Position numbers and translations under genes: made by a program. Shown here in pieces: positions 55,008 through 63,033 of a DNA stretch of 64,000 bases. Each line of letters starts with the position of its first letter. Within the stretch, counting starts at the first letter, position 1. Source of the stretch: Siminovitchia thermophila (lineage in GTDB: Bacteria; Bacillota; Bacilli; Bacillales; Bacillaceae_C); contig NZ_JAFBFH010000011.1 in NCBI RefSeq assembly GCF_016909185.1, forward strand, positions 62,001 to 126,000, in the 5' to 3' direction. The notes below the pieces were generated by a model, which was not told where the DNA came from, did no database searches, and worked only from the letters and a program-made list of their open reading frames with translations.

Positions 55008-55073
55008 TTGAGTTTTATACAATCAGTTGTTATACTTGACTCGTAAAATGAAATATCATTTCAATAAATGAAA
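55008..55073 (+). promoter_or_regulatory. Promoter-operator block nearly identical to that at 21861
   Basis: TTGAGT (55008-55013), 17 bp, TATACT (55031-55036), 11 bp, then ATGAAATATCATTTCA followed by ATAAATGAAA (55048-55073). Spacings are the same as at 21861-21928, as is the CTCG between -10 and operator. It now drives a decayed frame and perhaps the ThDP enzyme at 55503. Confidence 0.75.
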
Positions 55074-55107
55074 CTATAGGTTTGCATGACATAAGGAGGT
55101 CTTTTCA

Positions 55108-55460
55108 TTGGGTTTTATGAACAGAAAAACAGTTATGACGGGACCCGGATTTTTAAAGCGCTAAAGACTCCGCGCTGCCCCTTGGTTGCTATAACAGGAA
55201 ATAATAGATGTACATAATAAGCGGCATTAGTAGAAGTCCATTCGGAATCTAATAGTAAAAAAGGTGGCGTATCAAACAGGCCAGTCAGAAAAGATGGAGT
55301 ACGAAAAGGGAATGCAAGTTTATGAAGGAGCCGTAGCTGGAAAGCCGTTTCCAAAAGATCGCTAACAGATATTTTGAAAGCGGAGTCATTCCATGGACTG
55401 CGGACGTTTGCAAATGCAGCCATTAGGAACTGCGGATGAACTTGTTCATTGATGAGAGAG
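55108..55460 (+). pseudogene. Decayed gene resembling the start of the aminotransferase at 22015
   Basis: TTG 55108 follows AAGGAGG and encodes LGFMNRKTVMTGPGF, similar to the aminotransferase start (MGFIEIKTTIPGPRS). Beyond it only traces remain (AAGCGCTAAAGACTCCGCGC against AAGCGCAAAGACGCTG). A later open stretch, VAYQTGQSEKMEYEKGMQVY to PFPKDR, is not identified. Confidence 0.5.
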
Positions 55461-55502
55461 TTGTACTGTATTGAAAGGAAATAGACTAAAAAGGGGTTAT
55501 GC

Positions 55503-57167
55503 ATGATGACCAAGTTAATGTCAGTGGCTGATGCCATCGTGAAATGCATGGAGTTAGAAACCATTTCACACGTATTTTGTGTTCCGGGAGAAAGTTATTT
55601 GCCCTTGATGGACAGTATTTACGATTCGCAACACATTAAACTGATTTCCGCGAGGCATGAGGGCGGAGCGGCGTTTATGGCGGATGCCTATGGGAAGGCG
55701 ACGAGAAAGCCGGGGGTGGCCATGGCTACAAGAGGTGTGGGCGGAGCCAATCTGGCGATTGGAATTCATACTGCCTACCAAGATTCTACGCCAATGGTCG
55801 TTTTTCTGGGGCAAGTGCATAGTAAATTCCGCGGGCGTGAAGGGTTTCAGGAGGTCGATTTAGATCAATTTTTTGGCCATATAGCTAAATGGACAGTTGA
55901 ACTTAAAGATGCCGAAAGGACTCCAGAGCTTATACACCGCGCTTTCAGAATCGCCCAGTCAGGACGCCCGGGACCTGTAGTCGTTTCGCTTCCGGAAGAT
56001 GTGCTCCGTGAAGAAGCGGTTATGAATATCGGACCTCCGGTGGATGTTCCTTCTCCGCGTCCAACTTCGGAAGAGGTGGAGAAAGTGGAAAGATTATTGG
56101 GTGATGCAGAACGCCCTGTCATTATAGCGGGAGGCGGGGTCATTGCCTCTCATGGGGAACGGTTGCTCGTTGAATTTGCAGAAAAGCTTCATATTCCAGT
56201 AGTAGCATCATTTCGCCGCCAAGATGTTTTTCCGAATAACCACAGACTGTATGTCGGCCATGCGGGATTGAGTACATTTCCTTCCGTTATAAACACAATG
56301 AAAGAAGCCGATGTCGTCTTAGCGATAGGAACCCGTCTTTCGGAAATCACCACTCAGGATTATCGTTTTCCAACCACTGAGCAAAGATTAATTCATATTG
56401 ACATAGACTACGACACATTGGGAAAGGTACGTAACCCCCAGATAGGGATTGTATCAGATGCCACATCCGCTTTAAAAGAGTTGCTAACAATAAATATTGA
56501 CGCATTATGGGGAGATTGGACGAAGAGCCGCAGGTCGGATTATGAGCAAGACATGCTGAAGGATTTGAATGAAGATGAAGATTGGATCAAGATGAGAGGT
56601 GTCATACAAACTTTGCAGGAGAAGCTTCCGAAAGATGCCATCATCACAAATGATGCGGGGAACTTTGCTGGATGGCTTCATAGCTTTTATTGTTTTGAAA
56701 AGCCCAACACTTATATCGGACCCACATCTGGAGCAATGGGATATGGCTTGCCTGGGGCCATTGGGGCGAAATTGGCCCATCCAGATAAAGTGGTCGTCTC
56801 CTTGTCGGGGGATGGCGGATTTATGATGACCATCCAAGAGCTTGAAACAGCAGTGCGATACGGAGTTCCGGTTATTGCCCTTATCTTTAATAACAGTATG
56901 TATGGAACGATCCGGATGCACCAGGAGATGCACTACCCTGAAAGGGTGATCGGAACAGAGTTAAATCATGTGGATTTTGCAAAAGTGAGCGAAGCGCTCG
57001 GGGTAAAAGCCTTTAGGGCTAAAACAAACGTTGAATTTACGAAAGCGATCGAACACGCGCTTGCCTCCGACAGCCCCGTCGTGATTGAGGTGCTGACGAA
57101 TCCCGAGCAAATCTCATTGAATGACACGATTCACTCTATCAGGCAAAAGAGTAAACAGCATAACTGA
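55503..57167 (+). CDS. ThDP-dependent enzyme, acetolactate synthase large-subunit-like
   Basis: A 554-aa three-domain ThDP enzyme. The N-terminal Pyr domain has VFCVPGESYLPLMDSI and the ThDP-activating glutamate in RHEGGAAFMADAYG. The PP domain has GDGGFMMTIQELETAVRYGV ending in FNNSMYG, the GDG...NN cofactor motif. The family includes acetolactate synthase, benzaldehyde lyase, sulfoacetaldehyde acetyltransferase and oxalyl-CoA decarboxylase. No regulatory ilvN-like subunit follows, so a catabolic carboligase or decarboxylase is more likely than branched-chain biosynthesis. AAGGGG precedes ATG 55503, with ATG 55506 also possible. An IclR regulator lies downstream. Confidence 0.87.
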   Translation: MMTKLMSVADAIVKCMELETISHVFCVPGESYLPLMDSIYDSQHIKLISARHEGGAAFMADAYGKATRKPGVAMATRGVGGANLAIGIHTAYQDSTPMVVFLGQVHSKFRGREGFQEVDLDQFFGHIAKWTVELKDAERTPELIHRAFRIAQSGRPGPVVVSLPEDVLREEAVMNIGPPVDVPSPRPTSEEVEKVERLLGDAERPVIIAGGGVIASHGERLLVEFAEKLHIPVVASFRRQDVFPNNHRLYVGHAGLSTFPSVINTMKEADVVLAIGTRLSEITTQDYRFPTTEQRLIHIDIDYDTLGKVRNPQIGIVSDATSALKELLTINIDALWGDWTKSRRSDYEQDMLKDLNEDEDWIKMRGVIQTLQEKLPKDAIITNDAGNFAGWLHSFYCFEKPNTYIGPTSGAMGYGLPGAIGAKLAHPDKVVVSLSGDGGFMMTIQELETAVRYGVPVIALIFNNSMYGTIRMHQEMHYPERVIGTELNHVDFAKVSEALGVKAFRAKTNVEFTKAIEHALASDSPVVIEVLTNPEQISLNDTIHSIRQKSKQHN

Positions 57168-57276
57168 TTCCGGAACCGCTTTTTCCGCTAAAATAACGAA
57201 CCCTCGTAACACGAAGGTTGCGGGCGGGAATGAGAGCTAACTTTTATGCGCCGTGCGGCATAGTTGATCAGCGAAA

Positions 57277-57700
57277 GTGATGTGGCATGATAGGAAGCTG
57301 ATGACGCTTTTGAGATCGGTTTCATATACCCTGGCAAATCTCGTTATAACCAAACTGCTTGTCATCATTTTGGGGGCTTTGTCTGTTCCTATTGGAATTT
57401 GGCGTGCTTCCTATATAATGGAAATGATGAATTGCCCATGTAATGGCTGGCGGTACAGGAGGGCTTATTATGATAATGAGCATGGTATTTTCGGTGGGGC
57501 GGTTTGTAACCGGAATTGCCATTGTGGTTAGCGGGATCCTACAGGCGGCAGACATACTTTCAAAAGGAATTGCCCAGATGATACCAACATTGACTTCCGC
57601 GTGTATCGTGATCATCAGCGTCAGTAAATTAACGAAGCCGTCACATATTACGCATCAATGTGAGAGAACGAATAGGCGGGTTTTAGGGGAGGTTGAGCGG
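57277..57700 (+). other. Probable membrane-protein remnant
   Basis: One frame gives YTLANLVITKLLVIILGALS and PIGIWRASYIM. After a shift near 57440 another gives MAGGTGGLIMIMSMVFSVGR and FVTGIAIVVSGILQAADILS, both hydrophobic and protein-like. They look like parts of one frameshifted transporter gene between the ThDP enzyme and its IclR regulator. Family not identified. Confidence 0.35.
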
Positions 57701-57705
57701 GGACT

Positions 57706-58470
57706 ATGAATCAGAGTGTTGTGAAAGCATTACAGTTATTGGATTATTTTACGGAAGGTGAAACCGACTTGTCGTTACGTGAAATATCGGAACGGTCGGG
57801 CTTGCCTAAACCAACAGCATACCGTTTGCTTTCTTCGCTTGAATATATGGGGTTTTTAACGAAAAACAAGCATTCGGACCAAGATGTTCGCTATAGATTA
57901 GGGCTTAAACTGTTGGAGTTGGGCGGAATTGTCGCAGATCAATTGGAGCTTCGCAAAGTCGCAAAGCCTCTTATGAAAAAGTTGCAGGCCGATATTAATG
58001 AAACGGTCCATTTGGTTGTTCGCGAAGGAAATGAAGCTGTCTATATTGAAAAGGTAGAAAGCAACCATGCATTGCGTTTATATACAAGAGTCGGGAGAAG
58101 GTCCGAGTTGTCACTTGGTTCCGGCCCCAAACTGCTTCTTGCCTATATGCCCAAACAGGAGCAGGAGAAAGTGATTTCGCAAATGAGCTTCGAGCGGTTT
58201 ACTGACAATACAGTGGTAGATGCCGAAGAGTTATTAAAAAAATTAGAGGAAATACGCAGTAATGGCTTCTCCATCAGCTATGGGGAGCAGGATGTCGGTA
58301 CGGTAGGAATTTCCTATCCTGTATATAATCGGGAGGGAAGTGTTGTCGCCGCGTTAAGTGTAAGCGGGCCGGTCACCAGACTGTCTGGTGAACATAAAAA
58401 ATATGCTCAAATCAAAACGGAAGAAACGGCAAGGAACATATCCATGGAGCTTGGGTACACGGGAAGATGA
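57706..58470 (+). CDS. IclR family transcriptional regulator
   Basis: 254 aa. The N-terminal winged helix (QSVVKALQLLDYFTEGETDL, then LREISERSGLPKPTAYRLLS) is followed by the IclR effector domain with RSELSLGSGPKLLLAYMP. It is distinct from the IclR at 6570 (low similarity by eye). It lies downstream of the ThDP enzyme on the same strand and is the natural candidate for control of the promoter at 55008, and possibly of the twin at 21861 (inference). GAGCGGGG precedes the ATG. Confidence 0.9.
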   Translation: MNQSVVKALQLLDYFTEGETDLSLREISERSGLPKPTAYRLLSSLEYMGFLTKNKHSDQDVRYRLGLKLLELGGIVADQLELRKVAKPLMKKLQADINETVHLVVREGNEAVYIEKVESNHALRLYTRVGRRSELSLGSGPKLLLAYMPKQEQEKVISQMSFERFTDNTVVDAEELLKKLEEIRSNGFSISYGEQDVGTVGISYPVYNREGSVVAALSVSGPVTRLSGEHKKYAQIKTEETARNISMELGYTGR

Positions 58471-58740
58471 AGTGTAGCAGGAAATCCTCGTCAGTTGAGC
58501 CAAATCCGGAATGCGGGGCGGCCCGTTTATTTTTTAGCGAAGGATCAGACTTCGCCGAATGATAGCCGCTCGACTCTAAAGCGATAAGAAATGGGAACAA
58601 ACAAGGACGCGCGGGTAGCTGTGAGAGCGATTGTGCCGGACATGGGAGAAGTTGTCTGACAAGACTGCAAAGAGGTCATCCTTTTGGTCCGTTCTCATGA
58701 ATTCTGCCAAGTATAGCCATGGATGAATGTCTGCAATCAA

Positions 58741-58778
58741 TACAAAGCTGCACACATGCGAAGTGCGCAGCTTTGTAT
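58741..58778. terminator. Strong hairpin terminator
   Basis: TACAAAGCTGC pairs with GCAGCTTTGTA (with inner CAC/GTG), followed by TTTTATTTTA; an A-rich flank on the left allows bidirectional use. Confidence 0.8.
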
Positions 58779-58825
58779 TTTATTTTACGCAAAAAAAGCG
58801 ATTGAATTAGAAATCAATAAATATA

Positions 58826-58865
58826 TTGACAATTTTATATTTATTGATGTATTATGTATACATAA
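58826..58865 (+). promoter_or_regulatory. Autoregulatory promoter-operator of the FCD-type GntR gene
   Basis: TTGACA (58826-58831), an 18-bp spacer and TATTAT (58850-58855). The perfect 14-bp palindrome TTATGTATACATAA (58852-58865) overlaps the -10. GTATAC-centred palindromes are typical targets of FadR/VanR-type GntR proteins, so binding of the protein encoded at 58916 is expected. Confidence 0.75.
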
Positions 58866-58915
58866 CACATCATACAGAGTACGCAGACAAAAAATAAAAA
58901 AATGGGGCGTTTTTG

Positions 58916-59587
58916 ATGGATGTTAAACGAGGGTTGGGGATGGAACCTATACATAGAAAAACAACGAAAGAGATGGTTTATGAGCAACTAAAGAAAGCGA
59001 TTCTTGTCAGAGAACTGAGTCATAAGGAAATATTCACAGAAACAATGTTGGCCAATTCCTTAAATACTTCAAGAACTCCTGTCAGAGAAGCGGTTGCTGA
59101 CCTCATCAATGAAGGATTGATGGTTCACATTCCTAGAAAAGGTTTCAAAGTAAGAGAGATTACAGAAAAAGAAATGGATCAAATCATTTTTTTACGAACA
59201 TCTATTGAAGTACAAGGCATAAAAATTTTATCTGACATCATTACTGAAGAAGAAGTGCGGCAATTATATAAAATTGTTGAACGGCAAGAGAAAGTGATTG
59301 CTAGTAATGACAGTATTAAGTTCATAGAATTGGATCAATTATTTCACCGGAAAATATTGCAGTTTGCAGGTCAGGAGCTATTAGAGCAGTTTTTATCCGA
59401 ACTATACAATATGGCCAGATTAATGGGGCATACAGCTTTAATGAAGGAAGGCAGGATTACCGAGGTTATTCAAGAACATTTGGATATTGTAAAAGCTTTG
59501 GAATCGAAAGACGGTGAGCTTGCCATCAAAGTGATGGAGAACCACTTATTGTCTACTGTAGATAGTGTGAGGAATTTTACGGATTGA
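58916..59587 (+). CDS. GntR family regulator, FadR/FCD type
   Basis: 223 aa. The winged helix (TTKEMVYEQLKKAILVRELS and LANSLNTSRTPVREAVADLI) is followed by an all-helical FCD ligand domain with metal-type residues (ELDQLFHRKILQFAG and EHLDIVKAL). ATG 58916 is preferred over TTG 58913. It heads the DUF2848-amidase-cupin-TRAP group with only a 52-bp gap to the next gene, and probably represses the whole unit until its substrate or product binds. Confidence 0.9.
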   Translation: MDVKRGLGMEPIHRKTTKEMVYEQLKKAILVRELSHKEIFTETMLANSLNTSRTPVREAVADLINEGLMVHIPRKGFKVREITEKEMDQIIFLRTSIEVQGIKILSDIITEEEVRQLYKIVERQEKVIASNDSIKFIELDQLFHRKILQFAGQELLEQFLSELYNMARLMGHTALMKEGRITEVIQEHLDIVKALESKDGELAIKVMENHLLSTVDSVRNFTD

Positions 59588-59639
59588 TGATTTTTTTAAA
59601 TTGTGTGAAAGCGTATACAAAAAAGAGAAGGAGACAGCC

Positions 59640-60332
59640 ATGGATAAAAAAATATTCTCATTGGCGTTAAATGGCAAGAAAAAGGAAATGGCCATTAGCC
59701 GGGTTTATGCCATTGGATATGCCGGAAGAGATAAGAAGAAAACGATGGATCATATTAAAGAGTTGGAAGAAATAGGTGTTCCAAGACCGATAGAGATACC
59801 GACACTTTATCCACTCAGTTTAAATAATGTCACTCAAAATAAAGTGATTGAAGTGGTCGGGGACAAAACAAGCGGCGAAGCGGAAATTGTGATCATATTT
59901 GGCGGGAGAACAGATGAAATTTATGTAACTGTCGGCAGTGATCATACGGATCGAGAGCTGGAGGCAACAGATATTCATAAATCAAAGCAAGTTTGTCAAA
60001 AGCCTTTTGCAACAAAAGCCTGGAATTTGAAAGATGTTATTCAACATTGGGATTTGCTGGAACTATCCTCTGATATTTACATCAATCATCGATGGATACC
60101 TTATCAAAAAGACAAAATATCATCGATCCTTTCATTTGAAGATATTATGAAATTCCTCGAAAGAAAGGGCGTGCCGTTGGCGAACTCGATTTTTTTCTCG
60201 GGAACTGTTCCATTAAAGTGCGGGTTTAAATATGGAGAACAATTTAGAATGACAATTACCGATCCTATTCATAAACGTAACATTTTAATGGAATATACAA
60301 TTAAAAATTTATTGGGGAGTGTTCAAACTTGA
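59640..60332 (+). CDS. DUF2848 family protein
   Basis: A 230-aa cytoplasmic protein with the DUF2848 pattern: RVYAIGYAGRDKKKTMDHIK, IPTLYPLSLNNVTQNKVIEV, VGSDHTDRELE and QVCQKPFATKAWN; the VGSDHTDRE block suggests metal or acid-base residues. The family has a fumarylacetoacetate-hydrolase-like outline, but no established function that I know of. ATG 59640 is chosen because AAGGAGA lies seven bases upstream; the in-frame start at 59601 has none. Its stop overlaps the nitrilase start by four bases, so the two proteins are made together. Confidence 0.82.
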   Translation: MDKKIFSLALNGKKKEMAISRVYAIGYAGRDKKKTMDHIKELEEIGVPRPIEIPTLYPLSLNNVTQNKVIEVVGDKTSGEAEIVIIFGGRTDEIYVTVGSDHTDRELEATDIHKSKQVCQKPFATKAWNLKDVIQHWDLLELSSDIYINHRWIPYQKDKISSILSFEDIMKFLERKGVPLANSIFFSGTVPLKCGFKYGEQFRMTITDPIHKRNILMEYTIKNLLGSVQT

Positions 60333-61114
60333 AAATTGCCATATACCAAATGGAAGTGATTGGTGGAAAACCAGCTGAAAACAGGTTAAAAGTACAAAGT
60401 TGGCTAGAAAAAGTCATGAAAGAAGAAAATCCGGATACGATTGTTTTACCGGAAATGTGGACTTCTTCATTTAAACTCAAACAATTGAAAGCCCTTGCAG
60501 AGCCCGATGGAGAACCAACGAAATCTTTTTTAAGCAAGCTTGCCAAAAAATATAAAGTGAATATAATCGGCGGTTCCATTCCTCATAACGTAGAGACAAA
60601 TATTTATAATACAAGCTTCATTTTCAATAGGGAAGGAGAGGTTGTTTATGAATACAGTAAAATCCATTTAGTCCCCATGTTACATGAACACTTATATGTA
60701 ACGGGCGGGAAAAAGGCGGTCGAGGTATTTGAATTGGATGGAATCAAGATGGGGATCATTATTTGTTATGATTTAAGGTTTCCCGAGTTAGCCAGATCTC
60801 TGGCATTACAAGGGGTACAAGCATTGTTTGTGGTGGCAGCCTGGCCAACGCCACGCAAGTATCATTGGACAGCGTTACAAATAGCCCGGGCGATAGAAAA
60901 TCAAATGTATGTCATTTCTTGTAATGCCGTCGGGAATGTAGATGATGTTACTTATGCTGGGAACTCCATGATCATTGACCCTTGGGGGGATATTTTAAAG
61001 CAAGGACAAGACAATCAAGAAGAGACTTTAGTACAGGATGTCAATCTATCAAAGGTAGTTCAAGTGAGAAAGGAGGTTCCTATCTTCAAAAGCCGGGTGC
61101 CGGACTTATATTGA
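60329..61114 (+). CDS. Carbon-nitrogen hydrolase (nitrilase superfamily, omega-amidase-like)
   Basis: 261 aa with the complete catalytic triad: Glu42 (LPEMWTSS), Lys111 (YSKIHLVPM) and Cys146 (IICYDLRFPELAR). The PEMW and CYDLRFPE contexts resemble YafV/Nit2-type omega-amidases and N-carbamoyl hydrolases. It starts at TTG 60329, overlapping the DUF2848 stop (TTGA). It probably releases ammonia from an amide made or imported by this operon. The precise amide is unknown. Confidence 0.9.
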   Translation: MKIAIYQMEVIGGKPAENRLKVQSWLEKVMKEENPDTIVLPEMWTSSFKLKQLKALAEPDGEPTKSFLSKLAKKYKVNIIGGSIPHNVETNIYNTSFIFNREGEVVYEYSKIHLVPMLHEHLYVTGGKKAVEVFELDGIKMGIIICYDLRFPELARSLALQGVQALFVVAAWPTPRKYHWTALQIARAIENQMYVISCNAVGNVDDVTYAGNSMIIDPWGDILKQGQDNQEETLVQDVNLSKVVQVRKEVPIFKSRVPDLY

Positions 61115-61137
61115 TCTTTGGAGGGATGTAAAAGTAA

Positions 61138-61476
61138 ATGGGTAGACAAGAGCTTGAATTTACAACTTATGAAGCGTTCCCACGTAAACAAATAGAGGGA
61201 AAGGTAAAAGGTTTATGGGAAAGAATCTTATCAAAGGACTCGGAAAGAGAACTGGTTAGGGTATTAGAGTTTGAGCCGGGGGTGGATACTTCTCCAAACG
61301 GGATACAATATCACGAATATTGGGAACATATATATATTATAGAAGGTTCAGTGATAGACCTGACTTTAAGGAAAGAATTTACGAAAGGCATGGCGGCATC
61401 AAGGCCGCCCGGTATGCCGCATGGGCCTTGGAAATCGCCTAACGGGTGCATCATGTTTGAGGTCCGCCACAAATAA
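61138..61476 (+). CDS. Small cupin-domain protein
   Basis: 112 aa forming a single double-stranded beta-helix. Metal-type motifs are QYHEYWEHIYIIEGSVIDL (H-x(n)-E form) and PPGMPHGPWKSPNGCIMFEV (late histidine). Small cupins in catabolic operons act as isomerases, lyases or regulators. GGAGGGATG precedes ATG 61138. It sits between the amidase and the TRAP genes in the same orientation, so it is presumably part of the same pathway. Confidence 0.82.
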   Translation: MGRQELEFTTYEAFPRKQIEGKVKGLWERILSKDSERELVRVLEFEPGVDTSPNGIQYHEYWEHIYIIEGSVIDLTLRKEFTKGMAASRPPGMPHGPWKSPNGCIMFEVRHK

Positions 61477-61507
61477 AGGTAAGCAAAGAAGCTGAAAGGA
61501 GTTAGTC

Positions 61508-62521
61508 ATGAGCATCAGAAACGTAATCATTACTGCTTTATTATTATTGTTATTCGTATTGGGAAGTGCATGCTCTAATACAAATGAGACCGGTGGGAAT
61601 GATAGTGACGACAAAGAAGGCATTTCGCTGAAACTGGCCCATGTAGGGTCTGATTCACACCAATATAATATTGCTTCAGAAAAATTTAAAGAATTGGTGG
61701 AGGAACAATCAAAAGGTTCTATTCATATCGAAATACATGGAAACGCCACTTTAGGCAGTGAAGCGGACGCGATTGAGCAAGTAATGGATGGCTCCATTGA
61801 AATAACAACTGTTGCCCCTGATAGTTCTTTCGCGAATACTGTACCGGAAATGAACATTTTTGGCATCCCTTATTTATTTCAAGACCGTGAGCATGTTTAT
61901 TCTGTATTGGATGGAGAAATAGGAGAGCAGTTATTTACATATGTAGATCAACATCAAATGAAAGGACTAGGTTGGTGGGAAGTAGGCTTTAGACATCTGA
62001 CAAATAATAAAAAAGAGATAAAAACGCCGGAAGATATGAAAAGTTTGAAAATACGAGTGCAACCTTCACCTGTTTGGGAAGTTCATATGAAATCCTTGAA
62101 TGCCAGTCCCACTCCTGTAGATTTTAATGAATTATACTCCGCATTGGATCAGGGCTTGGTGGATGGTCAAGAGAATCCGTTGCCAACTATAGACTCAATG
62201 AAGTTTTATGAAGTGCAACAATATGTATCGTTAACGGCACATACTTATAATCCGGCAATTGTTGTGATCAACCAAGGTGTTTGGGAAAGCTTAAACGAAG
62301 AGCAGCGACAAATCCTGCAAGATGCAGTGGATGAAACAACTAATTTTATAAGAAAAACGCTGGAAGAACAAGAAAGCGAGATTATCAAAAAGCTAGAGGA
62401 TCATAGTGTAACGATTACCGAACCTGATCGGGAGCTCTTTAAAGATGCCACGAAAGAGGTAAGAGAGGCGGTAAAAGAAGTGCCGGAAGAACTGATCGAA
62501 AAGATTGAAAAGACAAAGTGA
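61508..62521 (+). CDS. TRAP transporter solute-binding lipoprotein (DctP family)
   Basis: 337 aa. The signal peptide ends in a lipobox-like FVLGSACSN, so the protein should be anchored to the outer face of the membrane. The DctP fold is indicated by LKLAHVGSDSHQYNIASEKF and GSEADAIEQVMDGSIEITTV, IFGIPYLFQDREHVYSVLDG, the carboxylate-binding arginine in MKSLKIRVQPSPVW, and FNELYSALDQGLVDGQENPL. It captures an organic acid or amide for the DctQM permease downstream. AAAGGAG precedes the ATG. Confidence 0.92.
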   Translation: MSIRNVIITALLLLLFVLGSACSNTNETGGNDSDDKEGISLKLAHVGSDSHQYNIASEKFKELVEEQSKGSIHIEIHGNATLGSEADAIEQVMDGSIEITTVAPDSSFANTVPEMNIFGIPYLFQDREHVYSVLDGEIGEQLFTYVDQHQMKGLGWWEVGFRHLTNNKKEIKTPEDMKSLKIRVQPSPVWEVHMKSLNASPTPVDFNELYSALDQGLVDGQENPLPTIDSMKFYEVQQYVSLTAHTYNPAIVVINQGVWESLNEEQRQILQDAVDETTNFIRKTLEEQESEIIKKLEDHSVTITEPDRELFKDATKEVREAVKEVPEELIEKIEKTK

Positions 62522-62528
62522 TTTTTTG

Positions 62529-62551
62529 GGAGATTCCTTCCCGGAATCTCC
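62529..62551 (+). promoter_or_regulatory. Intercistronic hairpin between dctP and dctQ
   Basis: GGAGATTCC pairs exactly with GGAATCTCC around a CTTCC loop, followed by only TTTG. Such hairpins between binding-protein and permease genes often stabilise the upstream mRNA, giving more binding protein than permease. Confidence 0.65.
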
Positions 62552-62574
62552 TTTGTTGGCTGGGAGGTTATCGG

Positions 62575-63033
62575 ATGTCTTTTAAAAAAATAGATGATTA
62601 CCTTGGCCGGGCACTTGAAATAATCATTACCATTTGTTTGTCGGCGGTTGTCATCATTACTTTTTTACAAGTTGTTTTCAGGTATGTATTCAAGCAGCCA
62701 CTGGGATGGTCTCAAGAAGTTTTAATGGTTTGTTTTGTATATAGTGTCCTATTCGGTGCCGCTTTGGCCATTAAAAACAGTGAGCATCTACAGGTGAACA
62801 TTTTTGAAAATATGCCCAAAATGATTGAGAAGGTATTTAAAGCGTTAGAGTTTACGGTTGTTATTGTGGTCATCGTTTGTCTATTGTATTTTGGGTTCGG
62901 GCTTGTGATGGACAATTTTGATTCAGGACAAGTTTTGGGTATGGTGCCTATTAAAAAAGCTTATGTTTATATGGCGATTCCCATTAGTGCGCTTTTCATG
63001 CTATATTATCAGATTAAGAAGGTGTATAAATGA
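62575..63033 (+). CDS. TRAP transporter small permease (DctQ family)
   Basis: 152 aa with four hydrophobic helices (LEIIITICLSAVVIITFLQV, QEVLMVCFVYSVLFGAALAI and two more). The second helix region GWSQEVLMVCFVY matches the DctQ pattern. ATG 62575 is chosen over the upstream in-frame start at 62518 because GGGAGG lies seven bases before it. Its stop overlaps the start of the large permease (ATGA). Confidence 0.9.
   Translation: MSFKKIDDYLGRALEIIITICLSAVVIITFLQVVFRYVFKQPLGWSQEVLMVCFVYSVLFGAALAIKNSEHLQVNIFENMPKMIEKVFKALEFTVVIVVIVCLLYFGFGLVMDNFDSGQVLGMVPIKKAYVYMAIPISALFMLYYQIKKVYK

Noticed and set aside
55133-55564. Minus-strand frame of 143 codons before the ThDP enzyme
   Set aside because: It is antisense to a promoter-driven decayed frame and the start of the ThDP gene; no motif or ribosome site.
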